DNA of 46,374 nucleotides from Pedobacter panaciterrae (GCF_001636695.1 NZ_LGEL01000041.1:1-46374); one strand, 5' to 3'; numbered from the stretch's first letter, positions 27,350-37,488 are shown. Numbers and translations: made by a program. Notes: a model not told the origin generated them from the letters alone.

Positions 27350-28351
27350 ATGAAATACAGAAATTTGGGTAAAACAAAAGAACAATTATCGTCAATAGGT
27401 TTAGGCTGTATGGGTATGAGCTTTGCTTATGGCCCGGTTGATGATGCTGAAAGTATAGCAACTTTGCATAAAGCGCTTGATCTTGGGATTAATTTCTGGG
27501 ATACTGCCGATATGTATGGTAACGGAAATAATGAAGAACTCATCGCTAAAGTTTTAGCGCCAAATAGAGATAAGGTTTTTATAGCTACTAAATTTGGATT
27601 CAGATTTAAAGATAACATTGCCGGGCCCAGTAACGCATCAGGAACATATTTTGACGGTTCACCAAAATGGATTAAGGTTGCTGTAGAGAATAGTTTAAAA
27701 CGCTTAAAAATCGATACTATTGATTTATATTATGCGCACAGAATTGATCCTGATATTCCTGTTGAGGAAACAGTAGGAGCAATGGCCGAGCTGGTAAAAG
27801 AAGGTAAAGTTCGGTATCTTGGATTGAGCGAGGCATCTCCTGCGTCAATCCGCAGGGCCCATTCAGTACATCCGATTACGGCATTACAAAGTGAGTATTC
27901 TTTGCTTACCAGGGATGTGGAAAGTGAAATATTGAGTACTGTCCGTGAACTTAGTATTACGCTTGTTCCTTATTCTCCGTTGGCAAGGGGGTTGGTAACG
28001 AATGCTTTAAATGTAGACCAGCTGGACGACACCGATTTCCGCAAAACACTGCCGCGCTATAACGGAGATAACCTGAAGAACAATGAAGGGCTTGCTCATG
28101 ATTTTGGAAAGCTGGCGCAGGAAAAAGGCTGCACAGCTGCGCAACTGGCACTTGGATGGGTACTGGCTCAGGGCGATGATTTGATTCCAATCCCGGGAAC
28201 TAAGAAAAGAAAATATCTTGAAGAAAATGCAGGAGCTGTTGACCTTACTTTATCTGAACAAGAGCTAAAAGTTATAGATGAGGTACTGCTTCGTTATCCA
28301 AATACCGGTGAACGCTATAATGAGGGCTCAATGAAGTTGGTAGATAGATAG
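27350..28351 (+). CDS. Aldo/keto reductase
   Basis: 333 residues, a full-length NADPH-dependent reductase of the AKR superfamily. The catalytic tetrad is visible as D51 (WDTADMYG), Y56, K81 (ATKFG) and H130 (YYAHRIDP). The C-terminal [18 protein letters not shown] is the cofactor-binding segment. It resembles the YakC/AKR13 branch, but the carbonyl substrate is unknown. The stretch around 27960-28190 is clearly richer in G+C than the first half of the gene, which may reflect a recombined segment. Confidence 0.94.
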   Translation: MKYRNLGKTKEQLSSIGLGCMGMSFAYGPVDDAESIATLHKALDLGINFWDTADMYGNGNNEELIAKVLAPNRDKVFIATKFGFRFKDNIAGPSNASGTYFDGSPKWIKVAVENSLKRLKIDTIDLYYAHRIDPDIPVEETVGAMAELVKEGKVRYLGLSEASPASIRRAHSVHPITALQSEYSLLTRDVESEILSTVRELSITLVPYSPLARGLVTNALNVDQLDDTDFRKTLPRYNGDNLKNNEGLAHDFGKLAQEKGCTAAQLALGWVLAQGDDLIPIPGTKKRKYLEENAGAVDLTLSEQELKVIDEVLLRYPNTGERYNEGSMKLVDR

Positions 28352-28370
28352 CTTTTGTAAGCTGATGTAG

Positions 28371-28378
28371 TATCTTTG
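28371..28378 (+). promoter_or_regulatory. -7 promoter box, leaderless type, before the LytS-like kinase
   Basis: TATCTTTG matches TAnnTTTG exactly and ends 5 nt before the ATG at 28384, so the transcript would start at or beside the start codon. Confidence 0.6.
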
Positions 28379-28383
28379 CGGAT

Positions 28384-30000
28384 ATGAAGTCGGCCATATA
28401 CAGTTCCAGATACTTTATTGTAATAGGAGTATTTATATTTCTTTGCTTTACTTTAATGGGGCTTTTTATGACAGGAAGGTTCAATAAACGTACAGAACAG
28501 ATCAGTATAGATATGGCTACTAAGGTCTATCAACTGAAATCTAATATTATTCGTAATGAATTTAATGGCTTCATGAGGGGCTTGGGTAACTCTGAAGCCA
28601 TTACAAATAGGATTGCTTCCAAAGGCAGTTTCAATTCTTTAGAACCTATTTTTGGAACTCTGTTATTGAGTCATCCAAAGATGAATAACGGTTGGTACGC
28701 CGTCGTAAATAAGGGAGACACTATTATTAAAGCAATTTATAAAACAGGTGAAGTATTTACGCAAAAACCTGTTTTGGACTATCAGCGAAGCTGGATTAAG
28801 AGCCAGATAAGCCGTAAGGATACTGCAATAAGAAGTGGTGTGCTGATTAATGCAGCTGATTCCTTACATTGGCTAGTCTCATCAAAGCACAAACTGGCAG
28901 ATTCTTCAGTTTTGATATTCGGATTAGATATTAACCTTAGACAACTTCAGCATTATTTGTGGAGTGTTGACACCACTGGTAGGGCATATGCATTTATAGC
29001 AGACAAAGAGGGATACTTCATTACAAATCAGGAAGAAAAACTGATCGGCACAAAAATGTCAGAACCCGTTACTCCCTTAACCGGAAAAATAGTTTTAGGA
29101 GATAGTGTGAGTAGTTACGAAACGGTAACCTCTGCTTACTTGCAACTTCCAGTGATTCGATACTACACCCCATTCAATATTGCAGGGATGAATTGGGTGA
29201 TGGTAGTAGATACACCTTTGCTTGCTGTAGATGAGGATGTTAAAGTGATTGAAAAGTATGTTTTAATGTTGTTCATTTCATCAGCCTTAATCATTCTGTT
29301 ACTAATTGCCTGGGCTCAGACCAAATGGCAAAAAGAATTTATGCTCAGGCAACGGTCCGAAATGCAGCGTCAGGAAGTATCCATTGAAAAGCAGGCACTA
29401 AGCATCATTACAGAGCGGCAACAAAAAGAAAATGCGCTCTTGCAATTGAATACCCTTAAAGAGAAGGTGAACCCTCATTTTTTGTTCAACTCCTTAAGCT
29501 CTCTAAATGCCTTGATTGCACAAAATCCAGAACTCGCCCAATCATTTGTGCTTAAGTTATCCAAAGTTTACCGATACGTGCTGGAATCTTATCCTAACGG
29601 GCTTGCTACAGTTGCCGAAGAGCTTAATTTTGTTAAAGAGTATTTCTTCCTGATGAAAATCAGGTTTGGAGATGCATTACAACCTTTGGAGATTGAGATC
29701 TCTGAATCACACTTACAGGAAAGGATTCCCTTCATGAGTTTACAAACATTGATTGAAAATGCAGTTAAGCACAATACGATTTCTAAAACCAAGCCGCTAA
29801 ACATCAAAATTGAAAGCATTGGTGGTCATATTGTTGTAACCAACAGCCTCCAGTTGCGCAATGATGTGAAGGGGTCGGGCAAACAAGGTTTGAATTACCT
29901 GCAAAGTACTTATGCCTATTTCGGTGCGGATAAAATACGGTATGGAGTGGAGGGCAATACCTACAAATGCTATCTTCCTCTCATTCACTTCACTCCTTAA
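28384..30000 (+). CDS. Sensor histidine kinase, LytS/His_kinase type
   Basis: 538 residues. A membrane helix (about 9-30), a large extracytoplasmic Cache-like sensor domain (about 35-290), a second helix (about 298-316), a short coiled coil, and a His_kinase domain with EKVNPHFLFNSLSSLNALI (H365). The ATP domain has LIENAVKHN but a degenerate glycine loop (GSGKQGLNYL instead of GxGIGLxN). No regulator gene follows. The matching LytTR regulator lies about 7.5 kb downstream, after a metalloprotease and a SusCD pair, which suggests that the kinase senses a substrate of that locus. Confidence 0.92.
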   Translation: MKSAIYSSRYFIVIGVFIFLCFTLMGLFMTGRFNKRTEQISIDMATKVYQLKSNIIRNEFNGFMRGLGNSEAITNRIASKGSFNSLEPIFGTLLLSHPKMNNGWYAVVNKGDTIIKAIYKTGEVFTQKPVLDYQRSWIKSQISRKDTAIRSGVLINAADSLHWLVSSKHKLADSSVLIFGLDINLRQLQHYLWSVDTTGRAYAFIADKEGYFITNQEEKLIGTKMSEPVTPLTGKIVLGDSVSSYETVTSAYLQLPVIRYYTPFNIAGMNWVMVVDTPLLAVDEDVKVIEKYVLMLFISSALIILLLIAWAQTKWQKEFMLRQRSEMQRQEVSIEKQALSIITERQQKENALLQLNTLKEKVNPHFLFNSLSSLNALIAQNPELAQSFVLKLSKVYRYVLESYPNGLATVAEELNFVKEYFFLMKIRFGDALQPLEIEISESHLQERIPFMSLQTLIENAVKHNTISKTKPLNIKIESIGGHIVVTNSLQLRNDVKGSGKQGLNYLQSTYAYFGADKIRYGVEGNTYKCYLPLIHFTP

Positions 30001-30080
30001 AATGGCGCCTTCGTCTGTCTAATCGGGGCAGTCCACTCTCAGTCGTTTCATAATCAACAAATATACAGGCATTTTAGATT

Positions 30081-32738
30081 ATGATTTTAAATAAGACTTC
30101 GCTTGTAGCTTTATTTATTCTTATCTCCGCGATTGGCATAAATGCGCAAACACCTAAAAAACAACTTCCTAAAACGCCTCAGAAAACGCTACCTAAAACG
30201 AGCGATAAAAAAAACACAGATTCGCTAAAAAAGAAAGCAGATCAGGATACCACCAAAAAAAGCACTTTAAAAGATTATAAAACACTTTTAAAGAAAGCAA
30301 AAACTACCGATGGTATTTTCAAAGTACACCAGGTAGAAACAGATTATTACTTCGAAATTCCATTGAACCTGATGGAAAAAGATTTTTTACTGGTCAACAA
30401 AATCTCTTCTGTGCCTATGGCCATCAATGAAGCCGGGGTAAATAAAGGCATGAATTACGAAAATAAAGTAATTCGCTTCCATCCCAATAAACTGGCTAAA
30501 ACAGTTTGGGTAAAAACCATTGTACCGCAGGTAGAATCACCTGCCGGAGATGCCATCACCCAATCTGTAAAAGACAATTTCGTGGGTTCCGTCATCGAGA
30601 CTTTTAAAATTGAAGCCTATAACCCTGATTCCTCAGCAGTGGTGATTAAGGTGAACAAGGTATTTGACGGTACGGAAAAAAGTTTTAACGACGTGTTTAA
30701 TGGTATCGGACTGGGGACCAGCGCTAAAACTGCGCTGTCGGCTATTGAACGCATCAAAAGCTTCCCTGAAAACCTGGTAGTGCGTTCCTTATTAAGCACT
30801 TCAGTAACCGAAGGACAAAGCACTATTCCAATCAGCGTGGTGGTGACTACCAATTTGTTGCTACTTCCAGAAAAACCGATGAAACCCCGTTTTGCAGACA
30901 ACAGAGTTGGCTATTTTACCACGCCAAGATGGTATTTCTCAGATAACCAGCAAAAACTGGAAACGAGGGAATTGATTACCAAGTGGAAACTGGAACCTAA
31001 ACCGGAAGATCAGGCAAAGTATCTAAAAGGAGATCTGGTAGAGCCAGCTAAGCCTATCGTATTTTATATAGACCCAGCTACACCAAAGCAATGGAGATCT
31101 TACATCATCGATGGGATACACGACTGGCAAAAAGCATTTGAAGCCGCAGGGTTCAAAAATGCCATACAAGCTAAATTGGTTACCGATACGGCTGATTTTG
31201 ATGCGGATGATATCCGCTATTCAGTGGTTACCTATGCAGCTTCTCCAAAATCAAATGCGATGGGTCCTGCGGTTGTAGATCCGCGTTCAGGTGAAATTCT
31301 CGAATCAGATGTGATCTGGTGGCACAACGTCATGACTTCCTTGCAATATTGGATGCGTGTACAAACAGGTGTAATAGATTCAGGTGCCAGAAAAAACAAT
31401 TTCAGCGTAGCACAGATGGGCCATGCTATCCGTTTCGTTTCTTCACATGAAATTGGCCATACTTTGGGGTTAAAGCATAATATGGGGGCCTCAGTGGCCT
31501 ATCCTGTTGATTCTTTACGTTCGCCAACGTATACTTCCCATATGGGTGGCACTGCACCTTCTATCATGGATTACGCACGTTTCAATTACGTTGCACAGCC
31601 AGAAGACCATGTTACCAACATCACCCCACAAATTGGTGTATACGATAAATATGCCATTGCGTGGGGATACCGATGGTTGGGTACAGAAGATCCCCGTAAA
31701 GACCTGGAAATACAAAAAAGCTGGATTACCAAACATGAGAACGATCCTTTGTATCACTATGGTGAACAGCAAAGCCCTTTGAATGTTGTTGACCCAAGGG
31801 CGCAGTCGGAAGACATTGGCGATAATGCCATGAAAGCCAGCGCTTATGGATTAAAGAACCTTCAACGTTTAATACCTCAAATTCTGAACTGGGCTACAGA
31901 ACCTGGAGAATCTTACCTTCAGGCAGGTAAGCTATACATGGCGGCAGTCTGGCAATGGAATACTTATGCAGATCATGTCATGGCCAATATAGGTGGCTAT
32001 TACCTGGAAAGCCCGGTAGCCGGAGACGGTAAAAAAGCCTATACTCCTGTTCCTAAAGCTATACAGAACGAAGCTATGGCTTATTTGAAAAAGGAATTGT
32101 TTAACCTGCCGGAATGGTTGTTTAATCCAGACCTGTTGTCCAGTACTTTTGCCATTAAAGATACCCCACTTGGTCCATTTGAGTATGGTCCTTACAACCT
32201 GAAACGAGAACAACAGTATGGTTTAATGTACAGCCTTGTTGGTGATGAACGTTTGTTGAGGTTACTGGAGATGGAATCCATCTATGGCAAAGACAAAGTG
32301 TATACAGTATCTCAATTGCTCCAGGAAATCAGAACAACCGCATTCCAGCCGACAATAAAAGGGAAGTCGCTGTCACTTGATGAGCGCATGACCGAACAAA
32401 ATTACGTAGATGTACTTTTGGTGGGCACTGACAAGTTGATGGAGAAAATCAATAAGAAAACATTATTACCACAAACTGTTCAAACAAGTAATCTGCCGGA
32501 GCTATGCGACCTTACGCCTCGTGCCTTTAAACAAGAAGAGGCAGTTCAAGGAAATGAGCTTAGAAATATCTATGTAAACTCCATGACCCGGACATCAGAT
32601 GTAGCTTCTGCCAAACGCGGAGAACTTCTTAAAATTCTTAACCTGTTGGAAACCAGAAAGCGAAAAGGAGACAAAGAGACGCAGAATCATCATATAGATC
32701 TCATCTTGAGGATCAAACAGAGCTTAAAAATCAATTAA
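30081..32738 (+). CDS. Secreted zinc-dependent metalloprotease (DUF5117/DUF4953 type)
   Basis: 885 residues. Signal peptide to about residue 23 (INAQ), a Lys/Pro/Thr-rich linker (about 24-75), a DUF5117-like domain, then a metzincin-type catalytic site HEIGHTLGLKH (H456, E457, H460, H466) followed by NMGAS and a SIMDYARFNY Met-turn-like segment. It should cut proteins at the cell surface or in the periplasm. It lies directly upstream of SusC and SusD, so released peptides may be imported through that pair. Sampled lines have near 50% G+C, against about 33% in the chitinase gene. Confidence 0.92.
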   Translation: MILNKTSLVALFILISAIGINAQTPKKQLPKTPQKTLPKTSDKKNTDSLKKKADQDTTKKSTLKDYKTLLKKAKTTDGIFKVHQVETDYYFEIPLNLMEKDFLLVNKISSVPMAINEAGVNKGMNYENKVIRFHPNKLAKTVWVKTIVPQVESPAGDAITQSVKDNFVGSVIETFKIEAYNPDSSAVVIKVNKVFDGTEKSFNDVFNGIGLGTSAKTALSAIERIKSFPENLVVRSLLSTSVTEGQSTIPISVVVTTNLLLLPEKPMKPRFADNRVGYFTTPRWYFSDNQQKLETRELITKWKLEPKPEDQAKYLKGDLVEPAKPIVFYIDPATPKQWRSYIIDGIHDWQKAFEAAGFKNAIQAKLVTDTADFDADDIRYSVVTYAASPKSNAMGPAVVDPRSGEILESDVIWWHNVMTSLQYWMRVQTGVIDSGARKNNFSVAQMGHAIRFVSSHEIGHTLGLKHNMGASVAYPVDSLRSPTYTSHMGGTAPSIMDYARFNYVAQPEDHVTNITPQIGVYDKYAIAWGYRWLGTEDPRKDLEIQKSWITKHENDPLYHYGEQQSPLNVVDPRAQSEDIGDNAMKASAYGLKNLQRLIPQILNWATEPGESYLQAGKLYMAAVWQWNTYADHVMANIGGYYLESPVAGDGKKAYTPVPKAIQNEAMAYLKKELFNLPEWLFNPDLLSSTFAIKDTPLGPFEYGPYNLKREQQYGLMYSLVGDERLLRLLEMESIYGKDKVYTVSQLLQEIRTTAFQPTIKGKSLSLDERMTEQNYVDVLLVGTDKLMEKINKKTLLPQTVQTSNLPELCDLTPRAFKQEEAVQGNELRNIYVNSMTRTSDVASAKRGELLKILNLLETRKRKGDKETQNHHIDLILRIKQSLKIN

Positions 32739-32753
32739 ACCATAAACTATCAA

Positions 32754-32761
32754 TAATTTTG
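32754..32761 (+). promoter_or_regulatory. -7 promoter box, leaderless type, before susC
   Basis: TAATTTTG matches TAnnTTTG exactly and ends 5 nt before the ATG at 32767. It would give susCD its own transcript in addition to read-through from the protease gene. Confidence 0.5.
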
Positions 32762-32766
32762 CAAAA

Positions 32767-35700
32767 ATGAACAAATTTCTAATATTCCTGTTATTGCTGA
32801 CGGCTGGCTTTCAAGGCTATAGTCAGGAACAAACCACAGTGACCGGGACGATTCTGGGAGAAGATGATGGAAAACCAATACCGGGAGCTTCTGTATTTAT
32901 AGACAAGGCAGGTATCGGAGAGCAGTCCAGTCCGGGTGTGATTCAAAACACTGTGATGGGTACAGTCACCGATGTTAACGGGTATTTTACCCTAAAAGTT
33001 CCTGCGGGAACAACGTATTTAAAAGTAAGCTATCTGGGTTATAATTCGGCCACGGTAAACATTATCAATACCAATAAGGTAACCGTTACCTTAACCAGTG
33101 ATAAAAAAGTATTGAATGAAGTTATCGTTAACGGTTATACTGATATTGCAAAACGTAAAAACACGAGTTCAGTAGCTAAGCTGGAATACGATAAGATCCG
33201 CCAGACCGGTGTTTCAGGTATCGACCAGATGTTACAAGGGCAAGTGGCCGGTGTATCCGTAACCAGCCTAAACGGAGGGCCTTCCTCTGCGCCTAAAATT
33301 CGCATCAGGGGTACCGTATCTTTAAATGGTTCACAAGATCCATTGTGGGTACTGGATGGATTACCATTAGAAGGTACTGATCTTCCGAAGAACATCATGG
33401 ACAAAGACAATATCGATCAGCTTCGTAATTTACCTATAGCCGGTCTAAATCCAGATGATATTGAAGACATCACCATTTTGAAAGATGCTGCAGCAACCGC
33501 TATTTATGGTGCCAGAGCAGCAAATGGGGTCATTGTAATCACCACTAAAAAAGGTAAAAAAGGTCCGGTAGCCATAAACTTCAGTGCCAATACCTTTATT
33601 GGGGAACGTCCTGATTTTAATAAGCTGAACTTAATGAATGCAGCTGAAAAAGTTGATTTTGAACTTGGAATGGCTTCCAGATCAGATCTGACCTACAGAG
33701 ATAACCTTGGTGCTGTGGCCAGAATATTAAATAAAACAGGCGAACTGGAAACTTATCGCAGCGGCGGATTTTCAAGTCTTAAAGCCAGTACACAAGAGCA
33801 GATCAATGCATTGAAAAATGTAAATACTGACTGGGGCAAAGAATTGTATCAGTCTCCGGTAAACCAGCAGTACACACTTGGATTATCTGGCGGAACAGAA
33901 CAAGCCAATTACTATTTCTCAGGTGGCTTTTATGATGAAAAAGGATCAACAATTGGCACTGGTTTAAGAAGGTACAATACGACTTTAAAAACAGATTTTA
34001 CAATTTCTCCTAAGCTAAAATTCGGTGCAGCTTTATTTGGGTCAGTAACAAATCAAAAAAATTATTTAACTGAAACCAGTGCATTTACCAGCCCATCCAG
34101 ATATGTGAGAAATGTAAACCCATATTTGAGCATAAAAGATGCGAATGGCAGCTATGTATATGACCCGGATATTCAGGGGTCGTCAACTTTAACCGGCGAT
34201 GTTTTTGTTCCTTTTAATATGATAGAAGAACGTGAAAACACTCGGTATAACCTTAACAGCAAAAGCTTTAAAGGAATTTTTGATGTGAACTACAAAATTA
34301 TTAAAGAACTAAATTTCCGTTCGGAAATTGGTTTGCAGTTTGAAGAGAACGGCTCTGAAAAATATGGCAGTCCGGATACTTATTATGTAAGAAAGTTCCG
34401 CGAAGGTACCCGTTTCTATAACTCCGCTACTAAAAAATACGAATACTTCTTGCCTCAAGGTGGTGTAATTCAGAATCAAAATACTTCTTTCTTCCAGTAC
34501 AATTGGAAAAACATCTTTGAATTTAATAAGGTAATTGATGAAAAGCATGAGATTGAGGCCCTGGCAGGAGCAGAATTCCGCAGAACAAGAAATCAGTCAA
34601 TTCTGACCAGAGGTTTTGGATATAACGATCGCACCTTAACCAGTCAGGACATTATATTTCCAAATTCCAATTATACCAGTGGTCTAAGCAGTCCGTATAG
34701 AGCTTACCAGAAAAATTTTCTTGAAAACGCCTATGCCTCTTTCTACGGTACTCTTTCTTATACCTATGATCGGAAATATACACTTTACGGAAGCGTTCGT
34801 TATGATGGATCTGACTTATTTGGTGTAGATCCTAAATACAAATACTTACCTATCTATTCTGTATCCGGTGCATGGAATGCAAAAGAAGAAGACTTCATAA
34901 AAGATGTAAAATGGATCTCGAACTTACGTGTAAGATCATCGTATGGTATTCAGGGAAACATAGATAAAAATACCTCTCCCTATGTAGTAGGTGTATACGA
35001 CAATAGCACAATTTTACCTGGAAATACTGAGCCCTCTATCAATGTAAGCAATCCGCCAAATCAAAAACTGCGCTGGGAAAAAACAGCTACGTTTAATGCA
35101 GCAGTTGACCTTGGCATGTTTAACAATGCTGTACAGGTTACTGCAGAATATTACAACAGATCAAGTAAAGACCTGATTGGTATTCAGGAGCTTTCTTTAG
35201 AAAACGGATTCGATTTTACCAATGCCAACTGGGCACAAGTTAGAAACAGAGGTTTAGAATTGACCATTTCTACCAGGAATATCAGCACAAAAAACTTCCA
35301 GTGGTGGACAGATTTCAATATTGCCCACAATAAGAGCAAAGTGATCAGAGAAAAAGTAAGTTTAAAGTCACTGACGCCTTCAAAAGAAGGGTATGCAGTC
35401 AATCCATTGTTTGTACTTAAAACAGCCGGATTGGATGCCAATGGAATTCCTCAATTTGTTAAAGATGGCAAAGTAGTTTCCCTGGAGGATTTCTACAAAC
35501 TGTATGACCCTTATGCGGATTTCTTCCCTGGTCAATTGGCACAAAGTAATCTGACAGACAAAGAATATCAGAACTTATTTACTTATGCCGGAGACCGTGA
35601 CCCGAAATATACAGGAGGTTTAGTTAACCGTTTCCGTTACAAAAACTTTGACCTGGCTATTGCGGCAAACTTTAACTTAAGTCAGTGGGTTTTAGCCACT

Positions 35701-36129
35701 CCACCTTACAATCCGGCTTCATTAGACCGTGGTCAGAATTATAACAAACAAGTATTAAATGCATGGAGTCCAACGAATACAGGCAGTACCTTACCAGCAA
35801 TAATCGGCAACGACACCGGTGACGGTAGTCGCTGGATGGCTTATAACTGGTTAAATGGTAATGACCCTGGATATTCGTACAACAATCTGGATATCTGGGC
35901 CAAAAAAATGAGCTATCTAAGAATCAACAGCATCCGGATGGGCTATAGCCTTCCAGCTAAAATAGCGGGAAAAGTTAAAGCAAGCACTTTAAGAATCAGC
36001 GTCGAGGGCAGAAATATGTTTGTATTCGGGTCTGATTACAAAGGTTATTTCGATCCGGAAACTTATGGTAATATTTATGCCCAGCCCATCACCAGAAGTG
36101 TATCTATTGGTGTAAATGCAACATTTTAA
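32767..36129 (+). CDS. SusC/RagA family TonB-linked outer-membrane transporter
   Basis: 1120 residues. Signal peptide to about residue 20 (GYSQ). A CarboxypepD-like domain (about 24-115) carries an extra loop (GIGEQSSPGVIQNTVMG) before GTVTDVNGYF. A TonB plug domain follows with GVSGIDQMLQGQVAGVSV and DAAATAIYGARAANGVIVIT, then a 22-strand-type barrel ending SVSIGVNATF. It imports large nutrients with the SusD lipoprotein and TonB energy. The neighbouring protease and the absence of glycosidases point to peptides rather than glycans, an inference. Confidence 0.95.
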   Translation: MNKFLIFLLLLTAGFQGYSQEQTTVTGTILGEDDGKPIPGASVFIDKAGIGEQSSPGVIQNTVMGTVTDVNGYFTLKVPAGTTYLKVSYLGYNSATVNIINTNKVTVTLTSDKKVLNEVIVNGYTDIAKRKNTSSVAKLEYDKIRQTGVSGIDQMLQGQVAGVSVTSLNGGPSSAPKIRIRGTVSLNGSQDPLWVLDGLPLEGTDLPKNIMDKDNIDQLRNLPIAGLNPDDIEDITILKDAAATAIYGARAANGVIVITTKKGKKGPVAINFSANTFIGERPDFNKLNLMNAAEKVDFELGMASRSDLTYRDNLGAVARILNKTGELETYRSGGFSSLKASTQEQINALKNVNTDWGKELYQSPVNQQYTLGLSGGTEQANYYFSGGFYDEKGSTIGTGLRRYNTTLKTDFTISPKLKFGAALFGSVTNQKNYLTETSAFTSPSRYVRNVNPYLSIKDANGSYVYDPDIQGSSTLTGDVFVPFNMIEERENTRYNLNSKSFKGIFDVNYKIIKELNFRSEIGLQFEENGSEKYGSPDTYYVRKFREGTRFYNSATKKYEYFLPQGGVIQNQNTSFFQYNWKNIFEFNKVIDEKHEIEALAGAEFRRTRNQSILTRGFGYNDRTLTSQDIIFPNSNYTSGLSSPYRAYQKNFLENAYASFYGTLSYTYDRKYTLYGSVRYDGSDLFGVDPKYKYLPIYSVSGAWNAKEEDFIKDVKWISNLRVRSSYGIQGNIDKNTSPYVVGVYDNSTILPGNTEPSINVSNPPNQKLRWEKTATFNAAVDLGMFNNAVQVTAEYYNRSSKDLIGIQELSLENGFDFTNANWAQVRNRGLELTISTRNISTKNFQWWTDFNIAHNKSKVIREKVSLKSLTPSKEGYAVNPLFVLKTAGLDANGIPQFVKDGKVVSLEDFYKLYDPYADFFPGQLAQSNLTDKEYQNLFTYAGDRDPKYTGGLVNRFRYKNFDLAIAANFNLSQWVLATPPYNPASLDRGQNYNKQVLNAWSPTNTGSTLPAIIGNDTGDGSRWMAYNWLNGNDPGYSYNNLDIWAKKMSYLRINSIRMGYSLPAKIAGKVKASTLRISVEGRNMFVFGSDYKGYFDPETYGNIYAQPITRSVSIGVNATF

Positions 36130-36140
36130 TGTTAAATCAA

Positions 36141-37463
36141 ATGAAGAAATTAATCATATTAAGCGCAGTATTACTTACACTAAGTGTGAGCAGCTGCAAA
36201 AAATTCTTAGAAGTGGAACCTACAGGTAAGGTAATTCCAACGACTGCAGAAGATTTCAGAGGCTTGATGACCTCTGCATATTTTAACTTTCCTAAGCACA
36301 AGTCGCTGCTTGCTTTACGCACAGATGAATTAACCTTAGACGAAAATAGTCAGGATTTTCAAACTGTACATGATATCTATACCTGGCAGGATGCGAATCC
36401 GGACGGACTTACCGCTCCATTTCCATATGTTCAGTTTTACAAAACCATTTTTTATGCCAATCAGGTCATTGCGGATATTGACAATAAGGTAGGCGTTACA
36501 GCAGAAACGAGTCAGATTAAAGCCGAAGCTTATATCGTTAGGGCATATTCACATTTTGAATTACTTAATTTATATGCTAAACCTTATAACAAAGCAACTG
36601 CAGCTACAGACCGCGGCGTACCGGTTTCGACGACGATAGACATTGAACAAAAATTCCCTGTATCGACTATTGAAGCTGTTTACACACAGATTTTCTCCGA
36701 TCTTGCTGCTGGTGAGCAATTACTGACAGTAGATAAATGGGATAGTGGAAAAAACTATCGTTTTGGAAAAACTGCTACACAAGCTCTTTATGCCAGAATA
36801 TATGAATTCAGAGGAGAATGGAGTAAAGCACTTACCGCTGCCCAAGGTGTGTTGCAAACAAACGGTGAATTGGAGGACCTGAATAATGCCGGAAGCTTAT
36901 TGCCAAACAACTATCTATCTAAAGAAAATATCATGTCAATGGAAGACGTAATGGATTCCAGATCTTCAAATGTATCTTTTATCTCCTCTCATTTACTTGG
37001 CATTTACAACCAGGCCAATGACCTTCGTTTTCCAAAGTACTTTAGTAAATCCGGTTCAAACTATGTTTCTATAAAAGGCAATTCTAATGCTTCAAAAATC
37101 ACTTTCCGTAACGGAGAGATGTACCTGATTGCTGCAGAAGCTGCATTGCAAACCAATAACAAAGACCTCGCTTTGCAACGTTTGCTTGCCCTAAAGGCAA
37201 AACGATTAAAACCGGTTTATTACCAAGCGGAATATACCAGGATCTCTGCTTTGTCAGGGGCAGATTTAATGACAGAAATCATCTCAGAACGGGAGCGTGA
37301 ACTGGCCATAGAGGGGCACAGATGGTATGATTTAAGACGTTACGGACAACCACAAATTAAACATACCGTGGGCGGGAAAGATTATTTACTGCTTAAAAAT
37401 GATCCAAGGTATACGGTTAAGTTCCCGCAAGAGGCTTTAGCCAATAACCCGGAACTAAAATAA
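36141..37463 (+). CDS. RagB/SusD family nutrient-binding lipoprotein
   Basis: 440 residues. Lipoprotein signal with lipobox SVSSC at about residue 15-19, then the SusD fold of TPR-like helices; ISERERELAIEGHRWYDLRR near the C-terminus is diagnostic. An ATG at 36129 overlaps the susC stop (TAATG) and would add four residues, so translation is coupled either way. It is shorter than most SusD proteins (about 500-600), which leaves a smaller ligand-binding region. It forms the lid of the SusC channel. A terminator follows. Confidence 0.93.
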   Translation: MKKLIILSAVLLTLSVSSCKKFLEVEPTGKVIPTTAEDFRGLMTSAYFNFPKHKSLLALRTDELTLDENSQDFQTVHDIYTWQDANPDGLTAPFPYVQFYKTIFYANQVIADIDNKVGVTAETSQIKAEAYIVRAYSHFELLNLYAKPYNKATAATDRGVPVSTTIDIEQKFPVSTIEAVYTQIFSDLAAGEQLLTVDKWDSGKNYRFGKTATQALYARIYEFRGEWSKALTAAQGVLQTNGELEDLNNAGSLLPNNYLSKENIMSMEDVMDSRSSNVSFISSHLLGIYNQANDLRFPKYFSKSGSNYVSIKGNSNASKITFRNGEMYLIAAEAALQTNNKDLALQRLLALKAKRLKPVYYQAEYTRISALSGADLMTEIISERERELAIEGHRWYDLRRYGQPQIKHTVGGKDYLLLKNDPRYTVKFPQEALANNPELK

Positions 37464-37488
37464 TAATATCACATTTCCATATTTTTTT

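Noticed and set aside
27957-28190. Minus-strand open frame beginning MESNHRPEP
   Set aside because: It lies wholly inside the aldo/keto reductase gene on the other strand and has no promoter or coding character; the GC-rich patch there keeps chance frames open.
31507-31782. Plus-strand frame inside the metalloprotease gene
   Set aside because: It is an out-of-frame shadow of a strongly supported gene.
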